DNA of 64,000 nucleotides from Streptomyces sp. GESEQ-35 (lineage in GTDB: Bacteria > Actinomycetota > Actinomycetes > Streptomycetales > Streptomycetaceae), in assembly GCF_017948485.1 (NCBI RefSeq), contig NZ_JAFFSX010000015.1, forward strand, positions 162,983 to 226,982, given 5' to 3'. A program made the translations under genes and the position numbers. Shown in pieces: positions 24,976 to 32,838 of the stretch. Numbering within the stretch: position 1 is the first letter of the stretch; each line of letters starts with the position of its first letter. The notes under the pieces were generated by a model. That model was not told the DNA's origin and made no database searches. It saw only the letters and a list, made by a program, of their open reading frames with translations.

Positions 24976-25461
24976 ATGACCATGCAATCCGCTGTGCGAC
25001 GCCGCCGCGCGCTCGCCGCCGCCGGCGCCGTATCCGCCGGACTGCTCGTCCTGTCGGCCTGCGACAAGCCGACGCCGCTGTCCACGATCACCGTCGGAAG
25101 GGCCTCGGTCAGCGAGGAGGCCACCTGTGGCGGTGAGGGCGAGGCTCTGAAGTCGGCGGAGCTGACGCAGTGCCTGAAGGACACCGACATCAAGTCCATC
25201 ACCGTGGACCCGGACGAAACCGTCCGCTTCGGTGTCGACCCCGAGGTCGCCGACAAGCGCTGGACGATCCTGATGAACGGTCAGCCGCTCACCGAGGACA
25301 CCGACAAGACGTACCGCACGATCCCGGGCAGCGTGTTTTTCAACACCCAGTACGGCGCCCAGGGGGACTCCACCCTCGTCTCCATCAAGGCGGCCGACGG
25401 CAAGAAGGAAAGCCAGACGGTCACCGGCCTGTGGTCCTTCAAGCTGAAGAAGGACGGCTGA
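24976..25461 (+). CDS. DUF2771 lipoprotein
   Basis: 161 residues. The N-terminus has a basic stretch (RRRR), a hydrophobic core and the lipobox LSAC, with lipidated Cys at about residue 31, so the protein is anchored on the outer face of the membrane. The mature part matches the actinobacterial DUF2771 family of unknown function and contains two further Cys (TCGGEGEALKSAELTQC). The stop overlaps the probable start of mqnB, suggesting one transcript. Confidence 0.83.
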   Translation: MTMQSAVRRRRALAAAGAVSAGLLVLSACDKPTPLSTITVGRASVSEEATCGGEGEALKSAELTQCLKDTDIKSITVDPDETVRFGVDPEVADKRWTILMNGQPLTEDTDKTYRTIPGSVFFNTQYGAQGDSTLVSIKAADGKKESQTVTGLWSFKLKKDG

Positions 25462-26120
25462 CCACGCCTGCCGTACGCGTCCTCGTCGCCACCGCCGTCC
25501 CCGCCGAACGGGACGCGGTGGCACAGGCGTTCACGGGCGGGTTCCCGGGTGACGTCCTCGCCGTCGGAGTCGGTCCCGCCCGCGCCGCCGCCACCACCGC
25601 CACGGCCCTCGCGAGAGCCTCGTACGACCTGGTGATCTCGGCCGGAATCGCCGGCGGTTTCCAGCCGTCCGCCCCCGTCGGCTCCCTCGTCGTCGCCGAC
25701 GAGATCACCGCCGCCGACCTGGGCGCCGAGACGCCCGACGGATTTCTGCCGGTCACGGAGCTGGGCTTCGGCACCGTCACCCACCGTCCGCCGGAATCAC
25801 TCGTACGAGACGTCGCGGCGGCCACCGGAGCCCGTGCCGGCGCGGTACTCACCGTCTCCACGGTGACCGGCACCGCCGCCCGTGCCGCCGCGCTCCTCGA
25901 CCGTCATCCGACCGCCCTCGCCGAGGCGATGGAGGGCTTCGGCGTCGCCGAGGCGGCCGCCGCGCACGGCGTTCCCGTGCTGGAGATCCGCGCCGTCTCC
26001 AACCCCGTCGGCCCGCGCGACCGCGCCGCCTGGCGCATCGGCGACGCCCTCGCGGCCCTCACCGAGGGTTTCGGGAAGCTCGCGCCCGTACTGGAGAGTT
26101 GGAACAGGCATGACCGCTGA
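25458..26120 (+). CDS. mqnB: Futalosine hydrolase
   Basis: About 220 residues of the nucleoside phosphorylase/nucleosidase superfamily. MqnB splits futalosine (or its deaminated product) to dehypoxanthine futalosine in the futalosine route to menaquinone. Family marks are the first strand VRVLVATAVPAERDAV, ISAGIAGGFQP, and near the end the catalytic EAMEGFGVAEAA followed by LEIRAVSNPVGPRDRAAW. The only start that keeps the first strand is CTG 25458 (4-nt overlap with the DUF2771 stop, AAGGA just upstream). mqnD follows with an 11-nt overlap, supporting the assignment. Confidence 0.87.
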   Translation: MTTPAVRVLVATAVPAERDAVAQAFTGGFPGDVLAVGVGPARAAATTATALARASYDLVISAGIAGGFQPSAPVGSLVVADEITAADLGAETPDGFLPVTELGFGTVTHRPPESLVRDVAAATGARAGAVLTVSTVTGTAARAAALLDRHPTALAEAMEGFGVAEAAAAHGVPVLEIRAVSNPVGPRDRAAWRIGDALAALTEGFGKLAPVLESWNRHDR

Positions 26121-26970
26121 CCCGCTGCATGACCCGCTGCAGATCGCGTACTCCCCCTGCCCGAACGACACCTTCGTCTTCGACGCCCTCGCCCACGGCC
26201 GCGTGCCGGGCGCCCCCGCGCTCGATGTGACGTTCGCGGACATCGACATCACCAACGGCATGGCCGAGCGCGGCGAGTTCGACGTGCTGAAGGTGTCGTA
26301 CGCCGTGCTGCCGTACGTCCTCGACCAGTACACGCTGCTGCCGTGCGGGGGTGCGCTGGGCCGGGGTTGCGGCCCGCTCGTCCTCACCCGCGAGCCGGAC
26401 GTGGACCTCACCGGCCGTACGGTCGCCGTGCCGAGCGAGCGGTCGACGGCGTATCTGCTGTTCCGCCTCTGGGCCGCGGACACGGTCGACGGGGGCGTCG
26501 GCGAGATCGTGGTCATGCCGTTCCACGAGATCATGCCCGCCGTACGGGACGGGAAGGTGGACGCGGGACTCGTCATCCACGAGGCGCGCTTCACGTACCA
26601 GAACTACGGCCTGCACAAGCTCGCGGACATGGGCGAGCACTGGGAGAACACCACCGGGCTGCCGATCCCGCTGGGCGCGATCATCGCCAAGCGCTCACTC
26701 GGCGCCGACACCCTGACACTGCTCGCCGAGTCCATCCGTACGTCCGTGAAGGCCGCCTGGGACGACCCCGAGGTCTCCCGCCCGTACGTCATGGAACACG
26801 CCCAGGAGATGGACCCGTCCGTCGCCGACCAGCACATCGGCCTGTACGTCAACGAGTTCACCCACGACCTCGGCGTGGACGGCTATGCGGCGGTCAGGGG
26901 CCTGCTCACACGCGCAGCGGCCGAGGGGCTGTTGCCGCCCCTCGGCCCGGATGCACTGGATTTCCCCTAG
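26110..26970 (+). CDS. mqnD: 1,4-dihydroxy-6-naphthoate synthase
   Basis: 286 residues. MqnD converts cyclic dehypoxanthine futalosine to 1,4-dihydroxy-6-naphthoate, the last dedicated step of the futalosine menaquinone route. It has a periplasmic-binding-protein-like fold: the N-terminal IAYSPCPNDTFVFDALAHGR is the family signature, with FHEIMPAVRDGKVDAGLVIH holding the catalytic His region and ENTTGLPIPLGAI. Starting at ATG 26110 inside mqnB, it is clearly in the same operon. Confidence 0.93.
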   Translation: MTADPLHDPLQIAYSPCPNDTFVFDALAHGRVPGAPALDVTFADIDITNGMAERGEFDVLKVSYAVLPYVLDQYTLLPCGGALGRGCGPLVLTREPDVDLTGRTVAVPSERSTAYLLFRLWAADTVDGGVGEIVVMPFHEIMPAVRDGKVDAGLVIHEARFTYQNYGLHKLADMGEHWENTTGLPIPLGAIIAKRSLGADTLTLLAESIRTSVKAAWDDPEVSRPYVMEHAQEMDPSVADQHIGLYVNEFTHDLGVDGYAAVRGLLTRAAAEGLLPPLGPDALDFP

Positions 26971-26992
26971 AAATCCAAAGGATCCACAGGAT

Positions 26993-27376
26993 CTATACGT
27001 CGAGCTGGTCGGCCACCGCCCGCAGCAGACCGGCGATCTTCCCGCCGGCGGCCTTGTCGGGGTAACGGCCCCTCTCGAGCATCGGCGTGATGTTCTCGAG
27101 AAGAGTCGTCAAATCCTGGACGATAGAGGCCAACTCGTCCGGCTTCTTGCGAGTGGCGGCGGCGACGGAAGGGGTCGGGTCGAGGATCGTGACCGAAAGC
27201 GCCTGGTCACCGCGCTGCCCGGCGACGACCCCGAACTCAACTCGCTGCCCCGGCTTGAGCGTCTCGACTCCGGCGGGGAGGACCGAGGAATGGACGAAGA
27301 CGTCGCCGCCGTCGTCACGGGAGAGAAAGCCGAAGCCCTTCTCGCTGTTGAACCACTTGACCTTGCCGGTAGGCAC
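26993..27376 (-). CDS. Cold-shock-domain protein with C-terminal extension
   Basis: 127 residues from GTG 27376. Residues 1-67 are a cold-shock domain with both nucleic-acid-binding motifs (GKVKWFNSEKGFGFL as RNP1, DVFVHSSVL as RNP2). The remaining ~60 residues form a helical tail (LASIVQDLTTLLENITPMLE) not found in classical 67-residue Csp proteins. It likely binds single-stranded RNA or DNA. Convergent with mqnD, leaving 22 bases. Confidence 0.88.
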   Translation of the reverse strand: MPTGKVKWFNSEKGFGFLSRDDGGDVFVHSSVLPAGVETLKPGQRVEFGVVAGQRGDQALSVTILDPTPSVAAATRKKPDELASIVQDLTTLLENITPMLERGRYPDKAAGGKIAGLLRAVADQLDV

Positions 27377-27550
27377 GTCTGTCCTCGTCCTCGTACTCGT
27401 CGGAAAACTGCTTCGGAAACGGCTCAGGAACTGCTCTTGATAGCACTGGGGCGGGTCGTGTGGACCCGCCGGTACCAAGGCTAATGGTCTTCCCCCCGGT
27501 GACAAGACGTCACCCGGTTGTTCCTTCGCGCAGGGAACTACCCTGGTCCG

Positions 27551-27799
27551 GTGCCTGACAAAACCCAAACGAATTCCGCCGCGCCCGGTGACCGACTGAT
27601 CCGTGCCGGAGCCATCGTCTTCTTCATCGGTGCCGTGGCCACACTCGTCACCGTGGCCCCGCTTCTTCTCGATACGACGCCATTTCCGACGTACATGTTC
27701 GGATTGAGCATGCTCATGGGCGTCGGGTTCCTGGTGGCCGGTGCCGGGGTCCTGCAATCAGTCGCGGCCGGCCGCCGTCAGGCGCGCGCCGGACGGTAG
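27551..27799 (+). CDS. Small two-helix membrane protein
   Basis: 82 residues from GTG 27551. Two hydrophobic helices, about 20-42 (GAIVFFIGAVATLVTVAPLL) and 48-70 (MFGLSMLMGVGFLVAGAGVL), with a basic C-terminal tail (RRQARAGR). No family recognised beyond a general actinobacterial integral membrane protein. Its 3' end overlaps the convergent HAD gene by 22 bases. Confidence 0.75.
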   Translation: MPDKTQTNSAAPGDRLIRAGAIVFFIGAVATLVTVAPLLLDTTPFPTYMFGLSMLMGVGFLVAGAGVLQSVAAGRRQARAGR

Positions 27800-28419
27800 T
27801 CGGCGAGCCAGGCCGGGAAGTGGGTGAGGTCCGGCAGGACCACATCCGCTCCGGCCGCGCGCAGTTCGTCGGCGTCGCACGGCCCGGTCGCCACTCCCAC
27901 GGACAGGGCTTCGGCGGTACGGGCTCCGCGCACGTCGCCGATGTGGTCGCCGACGTACACCCCCGCCCCGTGCTCGCGCAGCGCCTCCGCCTTCTGCTCG
28001 GCCCACAGGTCGCCGATCACCGCGTCGGCGTCGATACCGAGGTGCTCCAGGTGCAGCTTGGCGTTGGGCTCGTACTTGGCGGTGACCACGATCGCCCGAC
28101 CGCCGGCCGCGCGCACCGCGGCGATCGCCTCACGGGCGCCGGGCAGGGCGGGTGTGGCGGCGATGGCGATCGTCGGGTACATAGAGCGGTACAGATCCCC
28201 CATCTCCTCGATCCGCTCCGCCGGGAACCAGTTGATCAACTCCTCCGCGAGCGGCGGACCGAGCCGCGTGATCGCCAGGTCGGCGTCGATGAACGTCCCC
28301 GTCCGCTCGGCGAGCGCCTCGTAGCAGGCGTGGATGCCGGGGCGGGAGTCGATGAGCGTCATGTCGAGGTCGAAGCCGACGGTGAGGGAAGGGAGGGCGG
28401 CAGAGGTCATATGGGCCAT
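27778..28419 (-). CDS. HAD-family hydrolase
   Basis: 213 residues of the haloacid dehalogenase superfamily, phosphoglycolate-phosphatase-like. Motif I is FDLDMTLIDS with the nucleophile Asp17 and acid Asp19. Motif II is IVVTAKYE, with Lys in the LWAEQKAEAL region, and the acidic motif is VYVGDHIGDVRGA. A helical cap lies between. Small-molecule phosphatase; substrate unknown. Start taken at ATG 28419; ATG 28410 is an alternative. Confidence 0.88.
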   Translation of the reverse strand: MAHMTSAALPSLTVGFDLDMTLIDSRPGIHACYEALAERTGTFIDADLAITRLGPPLAEELINWFPAERIEEMGDLYRSMYPTIAIAATPALPGAREAIAAVRAAGGRAIVVTAKYEPNAKLHLEHLGIDADAVIGDLWAEQKAEALREHGAGVYVGDHIGDVRGARTAEALSVGVATGPCDADELRAAGADVVLPDLTHFPAWLADYRPARA

Positions 28420-28457
28420 TGTGCCCAGGCGGGAGGGCGATCAAGACGCCCGGTCCC

Positions 28458-29402
28458 CTACCGCTGCCGCTGGGACCTCCACAGCAGGAACAGGGCTGAC
28501 GCGACGGCGGCGCCCCGGATCACCCATGGCCAGGTCTCGGAGACGGCGTCGTTCATGTGCGCCTCCGCGATAGGGTCGCCCCACCGCCCCTCGTTGCGTC
28601 CCCACAGCCAGACGATCCCGGCGGCGAGCGCCGCGCCCGGCAGCCCGATGACGGCCCACTTCCGCTCCGCCTGGGTCAGCCGCCGGGAGGCGTAGGCGAT
28701 GAGCCAGCCGAAGAGGAGCACGAGCAGATTCCCCAGGACGGCACCGGTGACGAGGAGGGCGGCGCCGATCAAGAGGAGGGGGTTGCTCCAGTTCCCGGGG
28801 CGTGGCAGGCGGAGACGGCGCCTGGAAGTGGCCTCTTCGGCCTCCTCCACAGCGACGGGCTCGTCCTCGACGGCCTCCTTCTTCCTCTCCGCCTTCTCGA
28901 TCTCCTTCGGCGGCGGAGGCTTCAGCAGCTCCGGGATCTCCACCCCGCCGACGAATCCCGGAACCTCGTCCCCGACCCCGAACGGGCTGCTGTCCACCCG
29001 CCACCAGTCGGGCCGCGTCGCACTGCCCCCCAGCTCGTCCGCACCGGCGAGGTGCGGCGGGGCGGGCACATCGGAAGGGCCGCTGTCCTCGGCGGGCCGA
29101 GGCCGGGGCACGACACGACGCAACCCCTTCCGCTGTACGGGCACGGAGGCCTCCGGCGCCTCGATCGCACCGCCGCTGCCGTCGGCCGCCGCGACGACCT
29201 CGTCCGGGCTGCCCAGCCGGGCGAGGATACGGCGAACGGCGGCAGGACTGTCGACCGGCGCCTTCGACCTGCGCCGGTCGATCTCGTTCCGCAACTCCGA
29301 CACCAGCCGCATCCGCGCAGCCGACGGCAACTGCTGCTGCTGAGCCACGTCCCCGACGCGGCTCAGATACTCGTAGACGACCTGGTCGCTCTCGATCCCC
29401 AC
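28458..29402 (-). CDS. Membrane protein with soluble N-terminal domain
   Basis: 314 residues from GTG 29402, chosen because GGAGGGG (29408-29414) sits five bases upstream. Residues 1-65 (VVYEYLSRVGDVAQQQ, LVSELRNEIDRRR, RRILARLGSPDEVVAAA) resemble the helical repeat-type N-domain found in many Streptomyces membrane proteins. A long acidic linker follows, then four hydrophobic segments in the last ~110 residues (NPLLLIGAALLVTGAVLGNL onward). No known function. The open frame that continues far upstream overlaps the next gene and is spurious. Confidence 0.75.
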   Translation of the reverse strand: MGIESDQVVYEYLSRVGDVAQQQQLPSAARMRLVSELRNEIDRRRSKAPVDSPAAVRRILARLGSPDEVVAAADGSGGAIEAPEASVPVQRKGLRRVVPRPRPAEDSGPSDVPAPPHLAGADELGGSATRPDWWRVDSSPFGVGDEVPGFVGGVEIPELLKPPPPKEIEKAERKKEAVEDEPVAVEEAEEATSRRRLRLPRPGNWSNPLLLIGAALLVTGAVLGNLLVLLFGWLIAYASRRLTQAERKWAVIGLPGAALAAGIVWLWGRNEGRWGDPIAEAHMNDAVSETWPWVIRGAAVASALFLLWRSQRQR

Positions 29403-29475
29403 GAAGTCCCCTCCGGGGCGGATGCGTTGGATAACCCCGTGGTGACAGACGTTACCTTCAAGCCGGGGGTATTCG

Positions 29476-29530
29476 TGCCCCGTAGGGGCGCGGGGAACTG
29501 CGCGACCAGCCACGACGGACCCGCAGACGA
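29476..29530 (+). repeat. Intergenic repeat copy 5 (subtype A)
   Basis: GCCCCGTAGGGGC hairpin, GGGGAACTGCGCGACCAGCC core, ACGACGGACCCGCAG end. It lies between two divergent gene starts (29402 and 29608), so it cannot be a simple 3' terminator for either. Confidence 0.85.
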
Positions 29531-29607
29531 CCGACGGCCCACAACGGCACCCCGCGAAGCGCTTCGCGGCAAGGAGGCCGACGTACGAACCCGGTACCGT
29601 GAGGCGG

Positions 29608-32133
29608 ATGAGCACCGTGGACAAGCCGGCCGCCCCGCGTTCTCTCGCGGAAGCGCTCCGCGGGCAGGACGACGCCGCCCTGGCCGCGCTTCTGCGCAGC
29701 CGCCCCGACCTCATCACCCCCGTCCCGACGGACCTCACGCAGCTCGCGACCCGGGCCGGCACCCGGGCCTCGGTCGTGCGTGCCCTGGAGCGGCTGGACC
29801 GTTTCGCGCTACAGACGGCGGAGGCGCTCGCGGTCGCCGCGGACCCGGCACCGTACAAGGAACTCCTCGGTCTCATGACCGGCGACGAGGGGGACCGGAC
29901 CGTCGCCGAGGCTCTTCCGCACGCCCTCGCCACCCTCCGCGAACAGGCCCTGGCCTGGGGCCCCGACAACCGGCTCCGCCTGGTCCGCACGGCCCGTGAG
30001 CTGCTGTCGCCGTCCCCGCAGCACCCGTCCCCGACGGGCCTGGGCCCGACCGTCCAGGAGGCGACGGCGGGCATGTCGCCGGGCCGTATCCAGGAGATCG
30101 TCACGACGGCCGGGCTGACGTCCACGCACGACGCGGTCTCAGCGGTCACGGCGCTCACCACCCTGTTCAAGGACCGCAAGCGGATGACGGCCCTGCTCGC
30201 CGACGCCCCCGAGGAGTCCCTGGAGGTCCTGCGCCGCCTGGTCTGGGGCCCGCCGTACGGGCAGGTCACCGCCGACCCCGCGCCCCGGCTGCGGTGGCTC
30301 CTCGACCGCGGGCTGCTGCTGCCGACGGCGCCCGGAACCGTCGTACTCCCCCGCGAGGTGGCCCTGCGCCTGCGCGACGGCCGCGCCCACCGTGTCACCG
30401 AGCCGCTGCCGCCCCTCATCGAGCCGTCCGGCACGCACCGTCCACAGGTTGTGGACGGGACGGCGGCCGGGCAGGCGTACACGGCGCTGGCGACCGTCGA
30501 GGAGCTGCTGAAGGACTGGGACGAGGGCGGGCCGACGGTGCTGCGGGCGGGGGGTCTGAGCGTCCGGGATCTGAAGCGGACGGCCGTCGCCCTCGACGTG
30601 ACGGAACCGGTCGCCGCGTTCTGGGTGGAACTGGCGTACGCGGCGGGCCTGATCGCGGCGGACGGCGAGGCGGAGGAGCGGTACGCGGCGACCCCGGCGT
30701 ACGACGAGTGGCTGGAGCAGCCCGCCGGCCGGCGCTGGGCGCAGCTCGCCCAGGCGTGGCTGGCGGCGACCCGCACGGCGGGCCTGGTCGGCGGCCGGGA
30801 CGCCAAGGACCGCACGCTGTCCGCCCTCGGCCCGGGCCTGGACCGCTCCGCCGCGCCGGAGGTACGGCACCGGGTGCTGGACCTGCTCGCCGAACTGCCG
30901 GAAGGCGCCGCGCCGTCCGCCGAGTCGGTGCTGGCCCGGCTGCGCTGGGAGCGCCCGCTGCGCGCACCGCAGATCGACGACGACCTGCGTACCCGGCTCG
31001 CCCGGTGGACGGTTGCGGAGGCGGAGCAGCTCGGCATCACCGGCCGCGGCGCGCTGTCCGCGCACGGGCGTGCGCTGATCGGGGCGCCCGTCGCGAAGCC
31101 GGCCGCGGACGAGCCCTCGGGTCCCGGCGACAAGCTCCCCGTCCACCACAAGCACCTGAGGGCCCCGGCCCGCGAACCCCTCACCTCCGCCGAACAGGCC
31201 GTGGCCGCCGCCACCGCCGCCCGTCTCCTCGCCCCGCTCCTCCCGGAGCCTCTGGACCACGTCCTCCTCCAGGCCGACCTGACGGCGGTCGCCCCCGGCC
31301 CGCTCGAGCGCCCGCTCGCCGACATGCTCGGTGTCCTCGCCGACGTGGAGTCCAAGGGCGGGGCGACGGTCTACCGGTTCACGCCGGGTTCCGTACGCCG
31401 TGCGCTGGACGCCGGCCGCAGCGCCTCCGACCTGCACGGCTTCCTCACCGCGCACTCGCGTACGCCGGTTCCGCAACCGCTGGCGTATCTGATCGACGAC
31501 GTGGCCCGCAGACACGGCCACCTCCGCATCGGTGCCGCGTCGGCGTACGTCCGCTGCGACGACGACGCCATGCTGAACGAGATCCTCGCCGACAAGCGCG
31601 CCGCCGCCCTGCATCTGCGTCGCCTCGCCCCGACCGTGCTGGCCGCCCAGGCCGACCCGGCGACGCTGCTGGAGGGCCTGCGTGCGATGGGGTTCGCGCC
31701 GGCCGCCGAGTCCGCCGAGGGCGACGTCCTGATCGCCCGCGCCCACGCCCACCGCACCCCTCCGCGCACGGCCCCCGAGCCGGTGCCGGACGGCCCTCCG
31801 GCACCTGACGCGACGCTCCTGACGGCCGCGATCCGCGCGATCCGGGCGGGCGACCTGGCCTCCACGACCCCCCGCAAGCAGACCCCCGTGGCCAACGGCT
31901 CGCTCCCCCGCACCGGCTCGGCCGAGACCCTCGCCACCATGCAGGCCGCCGTCCTCACCGGCGAGGCCCTGTGGATCGGCTACGTGAACGCCGAGGGCTC
32001 CGCCAGCCAGCGCGTCATCGCCCCGATCCGCGTCGAGGGCGGCTTCGTGACGGCGTACGACCACACCGCGGACGAGGTCCGCACCTACCCGCTGCACCGG
32101 ATCACCGGCGTCTCGGAACTGGCCGACGACTAA
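29608..32133 (+). CDS. Helicase-associated (Helicase_C_3) protein
   Basis: 841 residues from ATG 29608 (MSTVDKPAAPRSLAEAL). It matches the actinobacterial XPB-partner family with a C-terminal Helicase_C_3 (PF13625) region: LEDV-type segment DHVLLQADLTAVAPGPLERP and DMLGVLADVESKGGATVYRF. The end has a WYL-like fold (GEALWIGYVNAEGSASQRVI). There is no Walker A motif, so it is not itself a helicase. In Mycobacterium tuberculosis the homologue Rv0862c is directly next to the XPB gene; here XPB is 6.4 kb downstream. Repeat copy 6 begins at its stop codon. Confidence 0.82.
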   Translation: MSTVDKPAAPRSLAEALRGQDDAALAALLRSRPDLITPVPTDLTQLATRAGTRASVVRALERLDRFALQTAEALAVAADPAPYKELLGLMTGDEGDRTVAEALPHALATLREQALAWGPDNRLRLVRTARELLSPSPQHPSPTGLGPTVQEATAGMSPGRIQEIVTTAGLTSTHDAVSAVTALTTLFKDRKRMTALLADAPEESLEVLRRLVWGPPYGQVTADPAPRLRWLLDRGLLLPTAPGTVVLPREVALRLRDGRAHRVTEPLPPLIEPSGTHRPQVVDGTAAGQAYTALATVEELLKDWDEGGPTVLRAGGLSVRDLKRTAVALDVTEPVAAFWVELAYAAGLIAADGEAEERYAATPAYDEWLEQPAGRRWAQLAQAWLAATRTAGLVGGRDAKDRTLSALGPGLDRSAAPEVRHRVLDLLAELPEGAAPSAESVLARLRWERPLRAPQIDDDLRTRLARWTVAEAEQLGITGRGALSAHGRALIGAPVAKPAADEPSGPGDKLPVHHKHLRAPAREPLTSAEQAVAAATAARLLAPLLPEPLDHVLLQADLTAVAPGPLERPLADMLGVLADVESKGGATVYRFTPGSVRRALDAGRSASDLHGFLTAHSRTPVPQPLAYLIDDVARRHGHLRIGAASAYVRCDDDAMLNEILADKRAAALHLRRLAPTVLAAQADPATLLEGLRAMGFAPAAESAEGDVLIARAHAHRTPPRTAPEPVPDGPPAPDATLLTAAIRAIRAGDLASTTPRKQTPVANGSLPRTGSAETLATMQAAVLTGEALWIGYVNAEGSASQRVIAPIRVEGGFVTAYDHTADEVRTYPLHRITGVSELADD

Positions 32134-32196
32134 AGCGCCCCGAAGGGGCGCGGGGAACTGCGCGACCAGCCACGACGGACCCGCAGACGATCAACG
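32132..32196 (+). repeat. Intergenic repeat copy 6 (subtype A)
   Basis: AAAGCGCCCCGAAGGGGCGC hairpin starting at the stop codon of the helicase-associated gene, then the GGGGAACTGCGCGACCAGCC core and ACGACGGACCCGCAG. One of the best-preserved copies. Confidence 0.88.
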
Positions 32197-32376
32197 GCCT
32201 ATCGCGGCAACCGCGGAGCACGTCGCTCGGACGGGTGTACGCCCACATTCATGCACGCCACGCCGGGCACTTCCCACCCATGAGGGAACCCGCAGGTCAT
32301 CCCGCATTCCGGGGTGGGGCGGCGGGCAGTCACCGGGTGTCCTGATCAAGGTGCAGTTGAAAGGAAATCCCCGCCC

Positions 32377-32505
32377 ATGCGTGCTGCCCGTCGTGTCGCC
32401 GCCGTCCTGACCGCCACCGCCGTGATGATCGGCGCCTTCGCCACCCAGGCCGCGGCCATCGGCATCGACGTCGCCGGACTGGTTCTCGAGACGCCGCCCA
32501 TCTGA
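32377..32505 (+). CDS. Tiny secreted peptide (42 residues)
   Basis: ATG 32377; AAAGGAAA lies about ten bases upstream. A typical signal peptide (MRAARRVAAVLTATAVMIGA, AAA cleavage near residue 27) would release a ~15-residue peptide, IGIDVAGLVLETPPI. No known pheromone, lantibiotic or chaplin motif, and no Cys. Followed by a hairpin and a second secreted peptide gene. Function unknown; the context suggests a pair. Confidence 0.55.
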   Translation: MRAARRVAAVLTATAVMIGAFATQAAAIGIDVAGLVLETPPI

Positions 32506-32524
32506 CCCGTACCCGCGCACTCTC

Positions 32525-32557
32525 CGGGCCGGTCCCGGTGTCCCCGGGGCCGGCCCG
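32525..32557 (+). terminator. GC-rich hairpin between the two peptide genes
   Basis: CGGGCCGG at 32525-32532 pairs with CCGGCCCG at 32550-32557, and the loop has further internal pairing (CCCGG/CCGGGG). It falls 20 bases after the first peptide's stop. It may terminate or attenuate transcription into the second; no U-tract follows. Confidence 0.5.
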
Positions 32558-32604
32558 CCCCGCTCGATCCCCCGTACGTGCTGTGAAAGGTCCCTGACGT
32601 CCCC

Positions 32605-32838
32605 ATGTCTTCCAAGCTTCCCACCCGCACCCGTTCCACCGCCGTCGTCGTCTCCGCCGCCGCGCTGGTCTCCGTGGCCGCGCTCCTCGCCGCACTGGCG
32701 CCCGAGGCCTCGGCGGCCCCCGCGCTGCCGCTGCCGCTCCCGGTCGCCGGGGCCGCCGGCGAGCCCCTCGTCAACGTCGACGGACACGTCTTCGCGCAGC
32801 CGCTGGTCAACAACCTCGGCCTGCCCAGTCTGAAGTAG
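32605..32838 (+). CDS. Small secreted peptide (77 residues)
   Basis: ATG 32605. A twin-region signal peptide (STAVVVSAAALVSVAALLAA, cleavage after ASA near 38) precedes ~39 mature residues of unusual composition: a Pro/Leu run (APALPLPLPVAG) then PLVNVDGHVFAQPLVNNLGL. No Cys, no recognised family. Its 3' end overlaps by 32 bases the convergent YqhA-IstB fusion gene. Confidence 0.6.
   Translation: MSSKLPTRTRSTAVVVSAAALVSVAALLAALAPEASAAPALPLPLPVAGAAGEPLVNVDGHVFAQPLVNNLGLPSLK

Noticed and set aside
28458..31355. 965-codon minus-strand frame
   Set aside because: Only its last 314 codons (from GTG 29402) are real. The upstream part is antisense to the helicase-associated gene and crosses a repeat copy.
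32605..32838. Chaplin or rodlin identity for the small secreted peptide
   Set aside because: It has no chaplin Cys pair or GN-rich beta motif and does not match rodlin composition. Only the signal peptide and small size are shared.
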